In this document: positions 48,808 to 59,099 of the stretch, one piece after another | How positions within the stretch are numbered: the first letter of the stretch is position 1 | Layout: each line of letters starts with the position of its first letter | Assembly (NCBI GenBank): GCA_003194525.1 | Contig: NBIV01000020.1 | Location: 372,001 to 436,000, forward strand | Direction of reading: 5' to 3' | DNA from: Gracilariopsis chorda | Lineage: Eukaryota > Rhodophyta > Florideophyceae > Gracilariales > Gracilariaceae | Length of the DNA stretch: 64,000 bases | Notes under the pieces: model-generated | What the model was told of the DNA's origin: nothing | What the model saw: the letters and a program-made list of their open reading frames with translations, nothing else | Database searches by the model: none | Position numbers and translations under genes: made by a program

Positions 48808-51696
48808 TTATGTGGAAAGTTCCTCTACATTCGCACCCAGAGACTGACAAACCTTGATAATGCCACGTGAGCCGAAATCAGGCCTCTTCTTGAGCATACT
48901 AACGAGAACTCGTGCATCTACATTAGTTAGAGCGCTGGATTCCACACAAGACCACAGACCCTCTGGGGGTTCCAGAAACAATTGCGCGAGAGACGGAAGG
49001 CACCGTACAGCTTCAACGGAAACCCCGTGGTTCTGAAATGTGCTCAGTATTATCCGGCTATCAGCTATCATCTGCATGGAACCTTTTAGGGTTATGGGCG
49101 GTGGGCCCTTCGACCAACAGTGCAGGACAACATCTCTCGCAAGTACTCCTAATTCCCATAATATGAAGTCTCGGTTACATTCGTTGACATTGCTTGCAAC
49201 AAATATTATTTGCTGTTCTAAGAACTTGCACGCCTTAATGAATGCATTTGTTGGTTGGAGTTTCGGAATGTTGAGAAGCCTTGCTCTCTGTTTCTCAGGC
49301 ACTTTCGATAACCTTTTCGTGTCACTGACCGAAGAGTACGCGTTTACTGCCTCCGGTACTGAAAGCATCGCGTTCAAACGGAATCCAACTGCGGAGGTCG
49401 CTGCTTTCACGCCCTGTTGGGCTTCGGCTCCAAGCTCTTCCAATCCACCTCTCAACTGAGAATGCAGCAAGTCTCTAGTTTCTTGTGAAACTAACAAATT
49501 TAGCGGGGTTTCAAGCACAAGAAAGCCTTCAGCGTCTGTTTCATGGCTCTTTGCCTTTTTCAGACTTAATAAGAATCTTGCCATCAGCTCATTCGCCTGG
49601 GACAGGACTTCAACAGCCATGACATACGCTGTAAGAGGCGATGCAGTAAATACCCACAATTCTTCCAGCACCGCATCTTCTTTGCAGGTTGGGAGCAATG
49701 GAGCTGCAGCTTGTAACGCCGTTTCCGCGTTGGCGACGTACAACAGCAGTAAACCCCTCAAAACATCTTGAATAGCGACTCGTATTCTCGTCGCTAATGT
49801 CCCTTCGGGTACAGCCTTAGCGAAGCTCGCTGTACCATCTTCTGATAACGGACTCAATGCACTTCGCGATTCGATGGTACCTGAACTTATAGATGAAGGA
49901 TGTTGCTCCTCACTCTTGCCCAGACATATCGAATCATTTCTAGTATTTCCCCCTGGATCTGAATCTTTGAGTTTCGAACGCACAGAATCTGCTGTGAATG
50001 CGAGAAAAACTTCACTCATGCGGTGAATGGCCTCAAATGTTATGTCAATACAGAGAACTGTTGTCTGCTTAAAGCCAGTGGATACCTGGTTGTAGAAGCG
50101 AGCATACTTGTGAAACACGCGAAAATCACTACGGGGGGTGGGTGCTAGCTGCGGAAGGCGCGCTTCAATTCCAGATATACTACTAAACGCAGTAGCCAGC
50201 TGATCATCAACCCATTTCTTCTCTAATTCTAGGTATGACAATGCTTGCTCTGTTACAAAAGTTGCGTACGGACCTTCTGAGGCCCAAAAAGCGTCTTCAG
50301 CAATGGGGAGACTCAGTTGGTGATGGGTATCAAGAATATCAGTTTTGTACTTAGCCAGGGCTTTGAAAAGTTCCGTGTGCAGAACAAGGTATCGTTTCCT
50401 ATCGATGATTCCCTGATGCACGTCATTCTCTCTTTCGTCGGATGCAGTTAATGAAAAATGATGCCCGAAACTCGGTCTTGGGAACTTCTCCCTATCGCTC
50501 TTACGTCCGAAGCCTTCTCCTCTCCTATTACGGCAATCATCGCTTCTTGACGTCTCCCGTGTTGCCTCAGCTTCGCGTTTAGCACAGTTCAAAATAAGAC
50601 TGGCTCCCGATAAAACTCTTTTCTCAGTTACCAAACGCACCAGGACAGCTAACGGTGCTAATGGGTCAACAAACGTATCAACAATTGCCGGAATTACGTT
50701 TCTTATAGTTCTGACCGCATCGGAGCATATCGCTGTGAAACTTGCGAGCATATTATCAACTTGTGCACCGCTCGGGGCTTCAGATGCTGGAACCTCCTCG
50801 AGAGAAACAAGATAATGCACATACTCTCGAACGAATCGATCGTATAGCCCTAATTCTGTAGCTGCAAGCGCACAATCTCGCACGGTCGTGTTACTAGATG
50901 AGTCCACAGCGTCGCGCATCCACGTAAATATCCTGTCGGTGAGCTCCTGTTGGCATCCGTTGACTTCAGATTCGGCGTTCTTGCGTTCATCCATGGAAAT
51001 AACACTTTTAACTGCCTCCCCGCGAAGAATACGTGATGCCTTTGCAAGAAGCTTACTTACGTGAACGGCATCTAATTGGGACGCTTGATCCGTTAAAAGA
51101 GCGACAAGGTCTCTGGCCTCTACCAGAGATAAAAGAGAAGAAATTTGCGCGTTTAGCGACACAATTCCTTCCTTCAGTGAGTTGACGGCTTGCTTCCCGG
51201 CCTCACCAAAGTTGGTCACATTTGCCAGTACTTTGTCTGAAGTTGAGTTCAGCTCTTCTTTCTTCTTTGCGGATGTGTGTAGCATTCTCCTAAGCCGTTC
51301 ACGTGCAGAAAACTCTTCATCCAAAGACTGGTCCCTGTAGACCCTTAGCGTACTTTCTACGGTGTCAAGAGTCGCCAGGGCCAAATCAGCATCAATAACA
51401 GAATCGAAAACCGGCAAGTGCGGAATGTTTGTTCCATTCCTATCATGGCATTCCATTATCGAACGTTGCAGAAAGCCGTGCGCGTCAAAACTCGTGGAAA
51501 CGAGCTCGTCCTTCTGAAGCCAAGATGTAGGCTCTTGGAAGTGTTCTCGTTCTTTTCTTATCTTCAATGAAGTGAGTGCGGAAGAGCTTTCCTCCCCAAG
51601 AGAATTGGGGTAAAGTATTGAATCGCGCTTTGAAAGCCGACGTATTCGGAATGCTTGAGGTTCATTCGAACTCTCAAGCGCATGATGCACCACCAT
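48808..51696 (-). CDS. Exocyst subunit Sec10-like protein
   Basis: From the first in-frame ATG at 51696 this is 962 residues. The frame is open and protein-like back to about 51965 with no ATG, so a 5' exon or non-ATG start is possible. It is a long helical protein. The middle has a coiled coil (SLDEEFSARERLRRMLHTSAKKKEEL). The C-terminal 120 residues match the end of Sec10/EXOC5: a hydrophobic helix, then CLPSLAQLFLEPPEGLWSCVESSALTNVDARVLVSMLKKRPDF, comparable to the elgNLFiv.PE.L...L...R.DF pattern of Sec10. The exocyst tethers secretory vesicles to the plasma membrane. The middle region is poorly conserved, so other vesicle-tethering (CATCHR) subunits cannot be excluded. Confidence 0.6.
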   Translation of the reverse strand: MVVHHALESSNEPQAFRIRRLSKRDSILYPNSLGEESSSALTSLKIRKEREHFQEPTSWLQKDELVSTSFDAHGFLQRSIMECHDRNGTNIPHLPVFDSVIDADLALATLDTVESTLRVYRDQSLDEEFSARERLRRMLHTSAKKKEELNSTSDKVLANVTNFGEAGKQAVNSLKEGIVSLNAQISSLLSLVEARDLVALLTDQASQLDAVHVSKLLAKASRILRGEAVKSVISMDERKNAESEVNGCQQELTDRIFTWMRDAVDSSSNTTVRDCALAATELGLYDRFVREYVHYLVSLEEVPASEAPSGAQVDNMLASFTAICSDAVRTIRNVIPAIVDTFVDPLAPLAVLVRLVTEKRVLSGASLILNCAKREAEATRETSRSDDCRNRRGEGFGRKSDREKFPRPSFGHHFSLTASDERENDVHQGIIDRKRYLVLHTELFKALAKYKTDILDTHHQLSLPIAEDAFWASEGPYATFVTEQALSYLELEKKWVDDQLATAFSSISGIEARLPQLAPTPRSDFRVFHKYARFYNQVSTGFKQTTVLCIDITFEAIHRMSEVFLAFTADSVRSKLKDSDPGGNTRNDSICLGKSEEQHPSSISSGTIESRSALSPLSEDGTASFAKAVPEGTLATRIRVAIQDVLRGLLLLYVANAETALQAAAPLLPTCKEDAVLEELWVFTASPLTAYVMAVEVLSQANELMARFLLSLKKAKSHETDAEGFLVLETPLNLLVSQETRDLLHSQLRGGLEELGAEAQQGVKAATSAVGFRLNAMLSVPEAVNAYSSVSDTKRLSKVPEKQRARLLNIPKLQPTNAFIKACKFLEQQIIFVASNVNECNRDFILWELGVLARDVVLHCWSKGPPPITLKGSMQMIADSRIILSTFQNHGVSVEAVRCLPSLAQLFLEPPEGLWSCVESSALTNVDARVLVSMLKKRPDFGSRGIIKVCQSLGANVEELST

Positions 51697-52629
51697 CTTT
51701 GTCTGATAATTTGAGGGAAAGTGGCAATATTCTTCACCGAAGTAGATGTTCCTATCCTTATCAGCACATCTTCCTGGGTATGGCGTCTGGGGTTGAAGTG
51801 GGTGATACCATTCTGCGACTGCTTGCGAGAAAGGGTTCGTAATCTTGGCCCTGTAAGGCTTTTCCACACTCCATAAGAGATGGTAACCGCTAACCCTTGC
51901 CGTTGTAAACAGTAGAGCATGACTGTCTGAAGCTACGAAAAGCTCCCATTTGTTAGGAGTTCAGTACACGTAGAACACCTGTTCCTTCCTCCGTTAGAAG
52001 GTTACGGAGTTGGCTGGTTCCAAAGGGTAACGTTTACACCTTCTTAGTAGATTCATCCTATCACCCAATACCAAAGTTCCTTCTGACGACGACTGTATCT
52101 TGCACACCCTTGGTAGCGTTTTGTTTGATTGCTAAACGACGGAAACGCGAGGCAAGCCGAGCAACTCGTAGTGCTACGAAGGGTTGGAGCGGAGCCCAAC
52201 TGTTTGCGAAATCAAAGTGGCCTTCCCAATTGAACCCGTTTTTCATCTTCCCCCTTGCAGTTGCTGCCTGAGGATTGTTGGATCTATAGCCCCTACAAGA
52301 CTTCCATCTGTCCGTTGCCAGTTCTACGAACCCCAAGCCCGCTTTCGAAGCAGTTGGGATTTGGCTTTGGAGTTAGGGAAAGGACATGTTACGAAACCAT
52401 CGGCTGCGCGTCACGCCACTTCCTGAACACTTGCATGACAACATCATAGCGGTTGGGTACTCTCATAATTTCATCTAATGAAAAGCAAGCCATCTTGAGC
52501 TCAGCCGAACATAATTTGTATGCATTCTTTAAACCAGTGCACTTCTTCTAGTTCTCTGTAACAAATTGGACTCTGGTTCATACAAAATCCGGAGTCGAAA
52601 AAGCCTCAACATTTTGTTTATCGAAAGTC
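51697..52629. other. Upstream interval between divergent genes
   Basis: The first 270 bases next to the Sec10-like gene are open in the same frame and may be coding. The rest has no recognised gene. Confidence 0.35.
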
Positions 52630-54483
52630 ATGTTTGACGTGGACCGGACTCTTCGCGGCTTCCTAGCTGACGAACGCAATGGCCGCATTTCAGAGAGTCA
52701 ATGGGAAGCGTTGTATAGAGCAGCGGCAAAAGCAGACGGATACGATTATCAGAGGTTGAAGAGTGTGGTTGGAGCTATGTGGAGACAGAGGCATTGTGTC
52801 AGCGCCCAAAGATGGAATGTATTCTTGAGCCAGATTAGAGTGAAACTCAGCAACTACGGAAAAGGAGAGCTTTTGGACCGTGTTGAAAGGGAACTACTGG
52901 AGCAGCGTTCACCTGAATCTGTAAAGCCTCCCTTGTCGAAAGTGGAATCAGTTCGTTCCCAGAAAAGGAGAAGCGTCGAAGTTATCGACCTAGTGGCTGA
53001 AGTCGACTCAGGGTCTTCACCTAATGAAGAAGTTCTCTCATTCCTAGGCTTCCATCTGCTCAAGACAACAGGTGTTTCTGACACACATCGGTCATTAAGT
53101 ATTGAAGACATAGTTGTGCCAGGGGCTGACTTGGCAGTTCTGTGTAACTACAAGGTCGACATATCGTGGTTATGGAACAAGGCCCCGGCTATTCAGACCT
53201 GTCGAAAGGTTCTTGTGATACATGGTGAGGGAAGAAACGATGAAGACCTCTGGATGAAGTTTTTACAAAGCGAAGGGGCTATTGATCGAGTTCGCTTCGT
53301 CAGACCGGAAACTCCGCCGTATGGAACCGTTCACTCAAAGTGTTTTCTTTTGTTCTACCCGCACGCTTGCAGAGTATGCATTCATACTGCGAACATGATC
53401 CCACAAGACTGGGATTCAAAAACGCAAGGAGCGTATATTCGGGATTTCCCGATGAAAGAGCAACAATCCTCAACCCCGTTTAACAACGAAAACGAAGACT
53501 TTGAAAGTCAGCTATACCAGTACTTCAGCAGAAGCTTGAATGGATCAATAAAGGTAGAAGTGTTGGCATCGATTCAAAGATACGATTTCTCATCTGCTGG
53601 TGTAGCTCTGGTCACGAGCGTCCCAGGGACGTACCATGGGACACAAACGAATGGGTATGGGTGCCTCCGCTTAAAGATGTTGCTTCAGAAGCACGTTGAT
53701 TTTGTTAATGAAGATTCGGTCGCGGTCTGTCAATTCAGTTCACTTGGGTCAATCCAGAAGGTTTGGCTCGAAGAAGACTTTCACGATGTCTTATTCGCCA
53801 ACAAAAGGTTCCCCTCCACCAAAAAGAAGAAACACTCTGAAGATATTCAGCTAGTATTGCCGACAGCAGAACAAGTTCAAGGCTCAAACGAGGGGCTGAT
53901 AGCGGGGGCATCATTGCCAATAACCAGCAAGAATGTTTTTCGGGACCATATCGTAAGCAGACTTCACAAGTGGGATGCTCGTATCAGCAATAGGGAGAGG
54001 TCAATGCCTCATATCAAGACATATCTGCGGTATGCAGTATCTCGTCCCCAGAGCCCATTGTGGGTGCTTCTGGGTAGCTTCAATTTGAGTGTCGCCGCAT
54101 GGGGCCGATTCCTGAAAGCAAAGAAAGGCCAGACTTCGAAAGGACTTAAGATTCTGTCTTATGAAATCGGTATCCTCTTTGTTCCGAGTCTATCATGTCC
54201 TGCGGCATTTCGTCTAGACTATATCCCAATTTATAATCTGTGGTCGTCAGACGAAAGATCAATGTGGACTAGAGCAAAGGATACCTTCTCGGTTTCACTA
54301 TCCCTTGACACTGAGTTTCGGGGGGGGGCGTTGAATTGTGACGGAAATGTTGGGGATGCGGCAAAAGGTTCCGTGAACGCGGCAAATGTATCAGTTGTTT
54401 TACCAATTCCATACGGCCTACCTTTGAAGCGATATCAAGGTACAGACAATCCCTGGACGATTGAGTGTTGTTCAATGACATGA
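52630..54483 (+). CDS. TDP1: Tyrosyl-DNA phosphodiesterase 1
   Basis: A 617-residue protein. Residues 1-140 are an N-terminal region not seen in all homologues, and the phospholipase D-type double domain follows. The first HKN motif is H235-x-K237 (YGTVHSKCFLLFY) with the asparagine in HTANMIPQDW. The second is H461-x-K463 (MPHIKTYLRY) with LWVLLGSFNLSVAAWG. SYEIGILFVPS is the usual C-terminal strand. TDP1 releases topoisomerase I peptides and other adducts from DNA 3' ends. Both catalytic histidine-lysine pairs are present, so activity is expected. It is intronless as read. Confidence 0.93.
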   Translation: MFDVDRTLRGFLADERNGRISESQWEALYRAAAKADGYDYQRLKSVVGAMWRQRHCVSAQRWNVFLSQIRVKLSNYGKGELLDRVERELLEQRSPESVKPPLSKVESVRSQKRRSVEVIDLVAEVDSGSSPNEEVLSFLGFHLLKTTGVSDTHRSLSIEDIVVPGADLAVLCNYKVDISWLWNKAPAIQTCRKVLVIHGEGRNDEDLWMKFLQSEGAIDRVRFVRPETPPYGTVHSKCFLLFYPHACRVCIHTANMIPQDWDSKTQGAYIRDFPMKEQQSSTPFNNENEDFESQLYQYFSRSLNGSIKVEVLASIQRYDFSSAGVALVTSVPGTYHGTQTNGYGCLRLKMLLQKHVDFVNEDSVAVCQFSSLGSIQKVWLEEDFHDVLFANKRFPSTKKKKHSEDIQLVLPTAEQVQGSNEGLIAGASLPITSKNVFRDHIVSRLHKWDARISNRERSMPHIKTYLRYAVSRPQSPLWVLLGSFNLSVAAWGRFLKAKKGQTSKGLKILSYEIGILFVPSLSCPAAFRLDYIPIYNLWSSDERSMWTRAKDTFSVSLSLDTEFRGGALNCDGNVGDAAKGSVNAANVSVVLPIPYGLPLKRYQGTDNPWTIECCSMT

Positions 54484-55394
54484 CAACCATTGAAACAACA
54501 AAGAATACAATGTCGCGTGGAGCATGAATCCGGCTCTTTCCGCTCAAATGGCTACTGAAACGACACATCACGTCAAAATGATTCGTGAAGTAGATATGAT
54601 ATAAGGGTTATCGGTCAAAATATCTACAGCAAGGCTTGACACACGCCAAGCATGAGAGAATAGCGATAATGACGAACAGCGACACGCGCATTGTCTCGGG
54701 AATGCCTCGACATACTCCGCCGCGCCGTACGTGCAGGGAAGTTCATACGCGGAGCAAAAAACGTTTGTAGAAAGAATGAACGAATGAACGAATATTTGCT
54801 GGAGACAGGCTAAGGGTTAAAGGGTTAAAGGGTTAGCGATATTTAGCGTTCGCCGCGAGGCATCCCGCACCGTTGGTAGTTTGTCCGTCCTTAAGGAGTT
54901 CCTAGCAGTTAGCGCTAGCAATCAGTGCTAGTGACTGCTACATTGAAGGGTATAGGCTTCAGTGATGTCTGAGCTGGTTTTTAGCTCCCCAGTTGTTGCT
55001 TTGGCTTTTTGAAGGTTATTTTGGCCGTTTCATCCTAGATAGAATACTAGAGGTCTAGACCCCTTCCCAACTGTATCTTCCGCGCATGGAATGCTGAGCT
55101 GTGCAGTTCGCATGCCTTCCCGTTCGTAGAAGGCTAGCAATCTAGACTTCCTACGCCTGACAGCTTTCGACATAAAAGCGCCATCTCCTCAGTCCTGTTC
55201 AATTCTACCTCCGCAATCTTGCGCATCTCTGACAAAGCCGGAAGAATCAGTTGCCCATTCCATTACTGTCAACACCGTGCGATAATTGCTTTTGCTTCTG
55301 CCGTACTGTTTGCTCTTTTCTCGGTGCCTACTAGCGATCTTCCTACCATTACTTGTGTGTTGGACTTGGGTCAATACTAGGTAGTAGAGTCAAG
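54484..55394. other. Intergenic with telomere-like repeats
   Basis: No gene is seen. It contains GAATGAAC repeats near 54774-54795 and a TAAGGGTTAAAGGGTTAAAG tract at 54811-54836. Confidence 0.5.
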
Positions 55395-56516
55395 ATGCCA
55401 ATATTGTTTCCACGCCACCGAGTTGATCCATTACCTCTTCCGAATGCAGTTACCGACCTTTCCAGACGCCACAGCATCCGAATGCCTCTTGGAATAAGCT
55501 CTTCGGTATCTGCTGCAGTTTGTGAACAAGGTTCATGTGAGGCTAAAGTGCAGGTAAAAAAGACTGTCAGACGCCGTACGAGACGCAAACATAACTCTGT
55601 AAAACTCCCAGAAGACGAAGATTCACCAAGCTGCTCTCCAAACTGTCTTGAGCCAAGAAGAAAGCATCATAAGTGCCGCTGGCGGTTTGAGATGCGTCGT
55701 GCTGTAGACAAGACTTCTGTCTCCATGAGAATGGAAGACACTGAGCACGGCTCGGCGAAGTTTTCTCTAGATCCGTCAAAGAGATTCTCTGTATTTGTTG
55801 ATTTCAGACGGCTACTAGCACCTGCGCCATTCAAAGATGCAGGCAGAGGCTGTCGTTTGAGCAGGTTGGTACACTTCCTTCATCCCAACAGGGAGCTAGC
55901 TAATGATCATCATAGATCCAGCTTGCAAATCCGCCATGAATTCGAGTACAAGTGGAAAGAGCGTTTTGTAAACTCGCTTCACGCCATCGAAATGTTTCGT
56001 CACGTATTTGAACTTCGTGTGCGCAATAATCCGCTGCGGTTCACGCCTAGAATTCAGGTCCCTCTTTGGGTCGGTGGTGAAGCTGCACCATGTCTGGCCT
56101 GGGTACGTGAACCGGGCAGTGGGCCAGGGGAACTTCGGTTCTCTTGGAAACCATTTACGATTTCTTATGACTTTCCACAACGGAAAATAGGCATGAACCA
56201 TGTTGGTAGCAATGGTTCAGTCTCAAAGGTTGGCATTCAAGCTCGTAGCTGTCAGTTTGAGCATACTATTGCGCAACTATGTAACGGTGCATTGCTTACT
56301 ATCACATCTGTACTGTCTAACAATGCTGACGCAATAAGCGTTTCTGCCGGTGTAAACGGTTCCTGGGGTGAGATTCTCGCGTTCGGGCGCCCAAATGGAG
56401 CGTTTTCGCTTTCCATGGATACGCGGTTTTATGCTTCCCGAAGACGCAAACTGCGTGCTGTGCTTGAAAGTGAGAATTTGAACGCCCTTGCCCTTCGTCT
56501 TGGATACTTCTACTAG
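55395..56516 (+). CDS. Unknown protein with basic N-terminus
   Basis: From the ATG at 55395, 373 residues. The first 70 residues are Ser/Arg/Pro-rich and could be an organelle presequence. A strongly basic segment (KKTVRRRTRRKHN) follows. The C-terminal 180 residues alternate hydrophobic and polar residues in short strands with many glycines (VPLWVGGEAAPCLAWV, ELRFSWKPFTISYDF, VSAGVNGSWGEILAFG), ending LGYFY. An aromatic final residue and alternating strands recall outer-envelope beta-barrels, but this is only a pattern match. No family is recognised. The frame is long, uninterrupted and of steady composition, so it is likely a real gene. Confidence 0.55.
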   Translation: MPILFPRHRVDPLPLPNAVTDLSRRHSIRMPLGISSSVSAAVCEQGSCEAKVQVKKTVRRRTRRKHNSVKLPEDEDSPSCSPNCLEPRRKHHKCRWRFEMRRAVDKTSVSMRMEDTEHGSAKFSLDPSKRFSVFVDFRRLLAPAPFKDAGRGCRLSRLVHFLHPNRELANDHHRSSLQIRHEFEYKWKERFVNSLHAIEMFRHVFELRVRNNPLRFTPRIQVPLWVGGEAAPCLAWVREPGSGPGELRFSWKPFTISYDFPQRKIGMNHVGSNGSVSKVGIQARSCQFEHTIAQLCNGALLTITSVLSNNADAISVSAGVNGSWGEILAFGRPNGAFSLSMDTRFYASRRRKLRAVLESENLNALALRLGYFY

Positions 56517-57831
56517 ATCATCGGCTGCTACATAGCCCATTCTTGTGCAACAAAAGACTAATATCACTGCAAATACGAACATCGCTTTTCTTTTCAGTTT
56601 GCCTCTTTGTTCCTATGCAAAGACCAACTCATCCCCTTCGAGATGGCTGTTAATTGACAACGCTATTCCTAGATTGTTCTTAATGGCTTCGCATGGATGC
56701 CGGACAGGACTAGGACTGCAAGGACAACTAAATATCGTCTCGTTCCCCGTGGGCAGCAAAAGCCTAACAGATAGCTGTGATAGTTCTATGGCAGAGGGTA
56801 GTTCTAGGGGAACACGCACGGCTATGGCGCAAGTGTTCACCGGCCTTGGTCCTGATTGTATCTTGTTTCGACAAACATTGGCAACAGGAGGTGATTCTAA
56901 CCGCTAGGATGTGGACCTAATCTTGTTAATAGTGTTCATCACTTCATTCTCAGATGTCGCCACGTAGCCGTATCGCGACGAAGAGAGCTTCAACCTCTTC
57001 GAGAAAGACCAGGTTTCGAAATCGAATCTATTGCTAGAACATGGCTAGGCAAGCTGTTGCTATATCCGGAGAGAGATGTGTTTCGTAGAACAAACCCTAC
57101 CGCCGCCCCTGAGCTCGGTACTCACCATCAACAAGGAGACAAAGAAAGCTCTCATCAATTACCCTTAAACGATGAAAAGGAAATTACGCAAGTCCTCGGA
57201 TGCGCCATACTTCCTGTAAACGCCCAGCTGAAATCACATTGTCCACTCGAAGTAAAGGAGGAAACAGTGGAAGGAGCACTCCTAATCCAAAGAGATGTAT
57301 TTTTGAAGTGCTTCTGTACTTCCAGTACCTTTGGAACACTGCAGTTTGCTGTATACGCTGGTCTTTGTTCCATTTTGTATATCCTACATGTGTACATTGA
57401 AGTTTCATAGCTATCTTCCACGCAAATTTCCTTCTTCGATCATATGTGTATCAACATGTATTTATGAACATACAACGACACAGTTCGCCAGAGGGCATAG
57501 GTTGGAGGATCTGAAGTTGGATTTGTTCACGCAGCTTCATGATTTGCTAGAACTCTATAAGGACGCATGATTTTCCGAAAACCAAAGAGTAACGGAAATG
57601 TAAGACGGATGGAACACATTCTCTTGTAAGAATATGTTCACATGGCAAAAGTTCAAGACGATCATTGAGATCTTTTGCGTCCTATTCACCTGGATCAGCA
57701 AGATACCTTGGAAGAAAGCTCGTAACCATAACCTGGAACTTATCCGGTTTCGTATGAAAGCATAGTGTATGTTGCGCTCCCTTCATCAACTACAAACGCC
57801 TCCGGCGAACCGTGGCAGCACGATACAATGC
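56517..57831. other. Interval without a recognised gene
   Basis: Frames at 56545-56907 and 57057-57410 (plus) are open but match nothing known. Codon usage does not look convincing and no motif is visible. Confidence 0.35.
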
Positions 57832-58431
57832 TTAAGACTCTCGGAAATGCACTAAAGTATCTGCTGTTTCATGTATTAGTAAACAGGGACACTTCATACG
57901 GGATGTATAGTCAATAACTCGTACTTGAGCAGAAGGAGAGAGATTATCCGTGAAAAACAGAGAAAGCTTAATCACAGGTTCCACCATTATCTGTGTGAGA
58001 AAGGGGAGTGGTATCTGCACCATTTCGTTCGCTATATTTGCGCGAATAAGAGTTTGCGGCGAACAGAAAGGGTTCCCTAGAACGAAGGCGTCAATGTCAC
58101 TGCACTTGGTAGCTGCGACAATAGCCGCTGATGCTCCTTGCGAGGTGCCAAGCACCACAACACGGTGCGCACCAAGTGACTTGAGATATTAGCCAGTTGC
58201 AATGACATCATGGTGTTCACGTTTTCCAAGCGAAACTCCATGCCTGGTCCATAATAACGCGCGAGGTCTACTTGACGCAAAATTGCTATTACTATGATTG
58301 GAGCAGTCGAAGAGCAGTACGTCAAAGCCAGCCACCGACAGGAACACAGCATGTCTTAAACACGCTAGACGATCGCGGCCAGCTCCATGTACAAATGCCA
58401 CTGCTTTTCGACGTAACTTCAACTCTACCAA
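57832..58431 (-). pseudogene. Decayed alpha/beta hydrolase
   Basis: One frame on the minus strand runs from 58431 with the oxyanion-region VAFVHGAGRDR and FDVLLFDCSNHS. It meets an in-frame TAA at 58191-58189, then continues without shift through the nucleophile elbow VVVLGTSQGASAAI and the acid strand CPCLLIHETADTLVHF to a stop at 57832. Downstream, the expected final strand reappears in another frame, where the catalytic-histidine position appears to be alanine (EGSATYTML). One nonsense codon, one frame change and the probable loss of the histidine point to a pseudogene of a serine hydrolase of the BAAT/dienelactone-hydrolase kind. Confidence 0.65.
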
Positions 58432-59099
58432 CAGTGAACGAATATATAGATTCTATATTATAGATAATAGCCTTGTACCCTTGTATTATACCTTGGGTAC
58501 AAGGGCAAGGGTCACAGAAATGCTGATTTGTATACCTACAAGGGAAGTTCTAAGAACAGAGCATGATCAGGATTCATGCTCCGCTCTTCCGGGGCACTTT
58601 CCCTTTGTGGTCTCACGCACGAGGGGCTACCAGGAATACAGAGGGAACGGGCTACCAAGGACACCAAGGTTATCCTAACTAACCCTGTAGAGTACACGTA
58701 CAAGTATCGTGAACATGGCTGTCCTGATGGAACTCCTGCGATGGCGTTCCCCAACAACCAAGAGGCCGAAACAGGGGATGCTGTCAAGGCTGGGGCAGCT
58801 GCAATCTGCTACTCCAGTTTGGGACTCGCTACGAACTGGGATGCATTTGAATGCACGGTCAAGCACCGTTTGCAAGGGAAGCTGACAAACTGATGAGATA
58901 TTGAAAGATGTCACTGCTAGAAGTTGATCTGGACCCTTTCCTTCTCCTGGCGAGAAATCTACAATGTACAAGTGGTGAGAAGGAAATCAACGCAGCGACG
59001 GTCGTGATCCTGCATATACACTGAACACCTTCCTTCACGATATATTTATCTACTTGTAACAGACCCTCGCTAAACACAACTCAAGCAAGAGCGAGAAAT
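58432..59099. other. Interval with a coding-like fragment
   Basis: The plus frame ending at 58893 has a protein-like stretch (about 58670-58893: VEYTYKYREHGCPDG, AAAICYSSLGLATNWDAFECTVKHRLQ) with no recognisable start or family. It may be the remnant of a gene. The rest is featureless. Confidence 0.35.
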
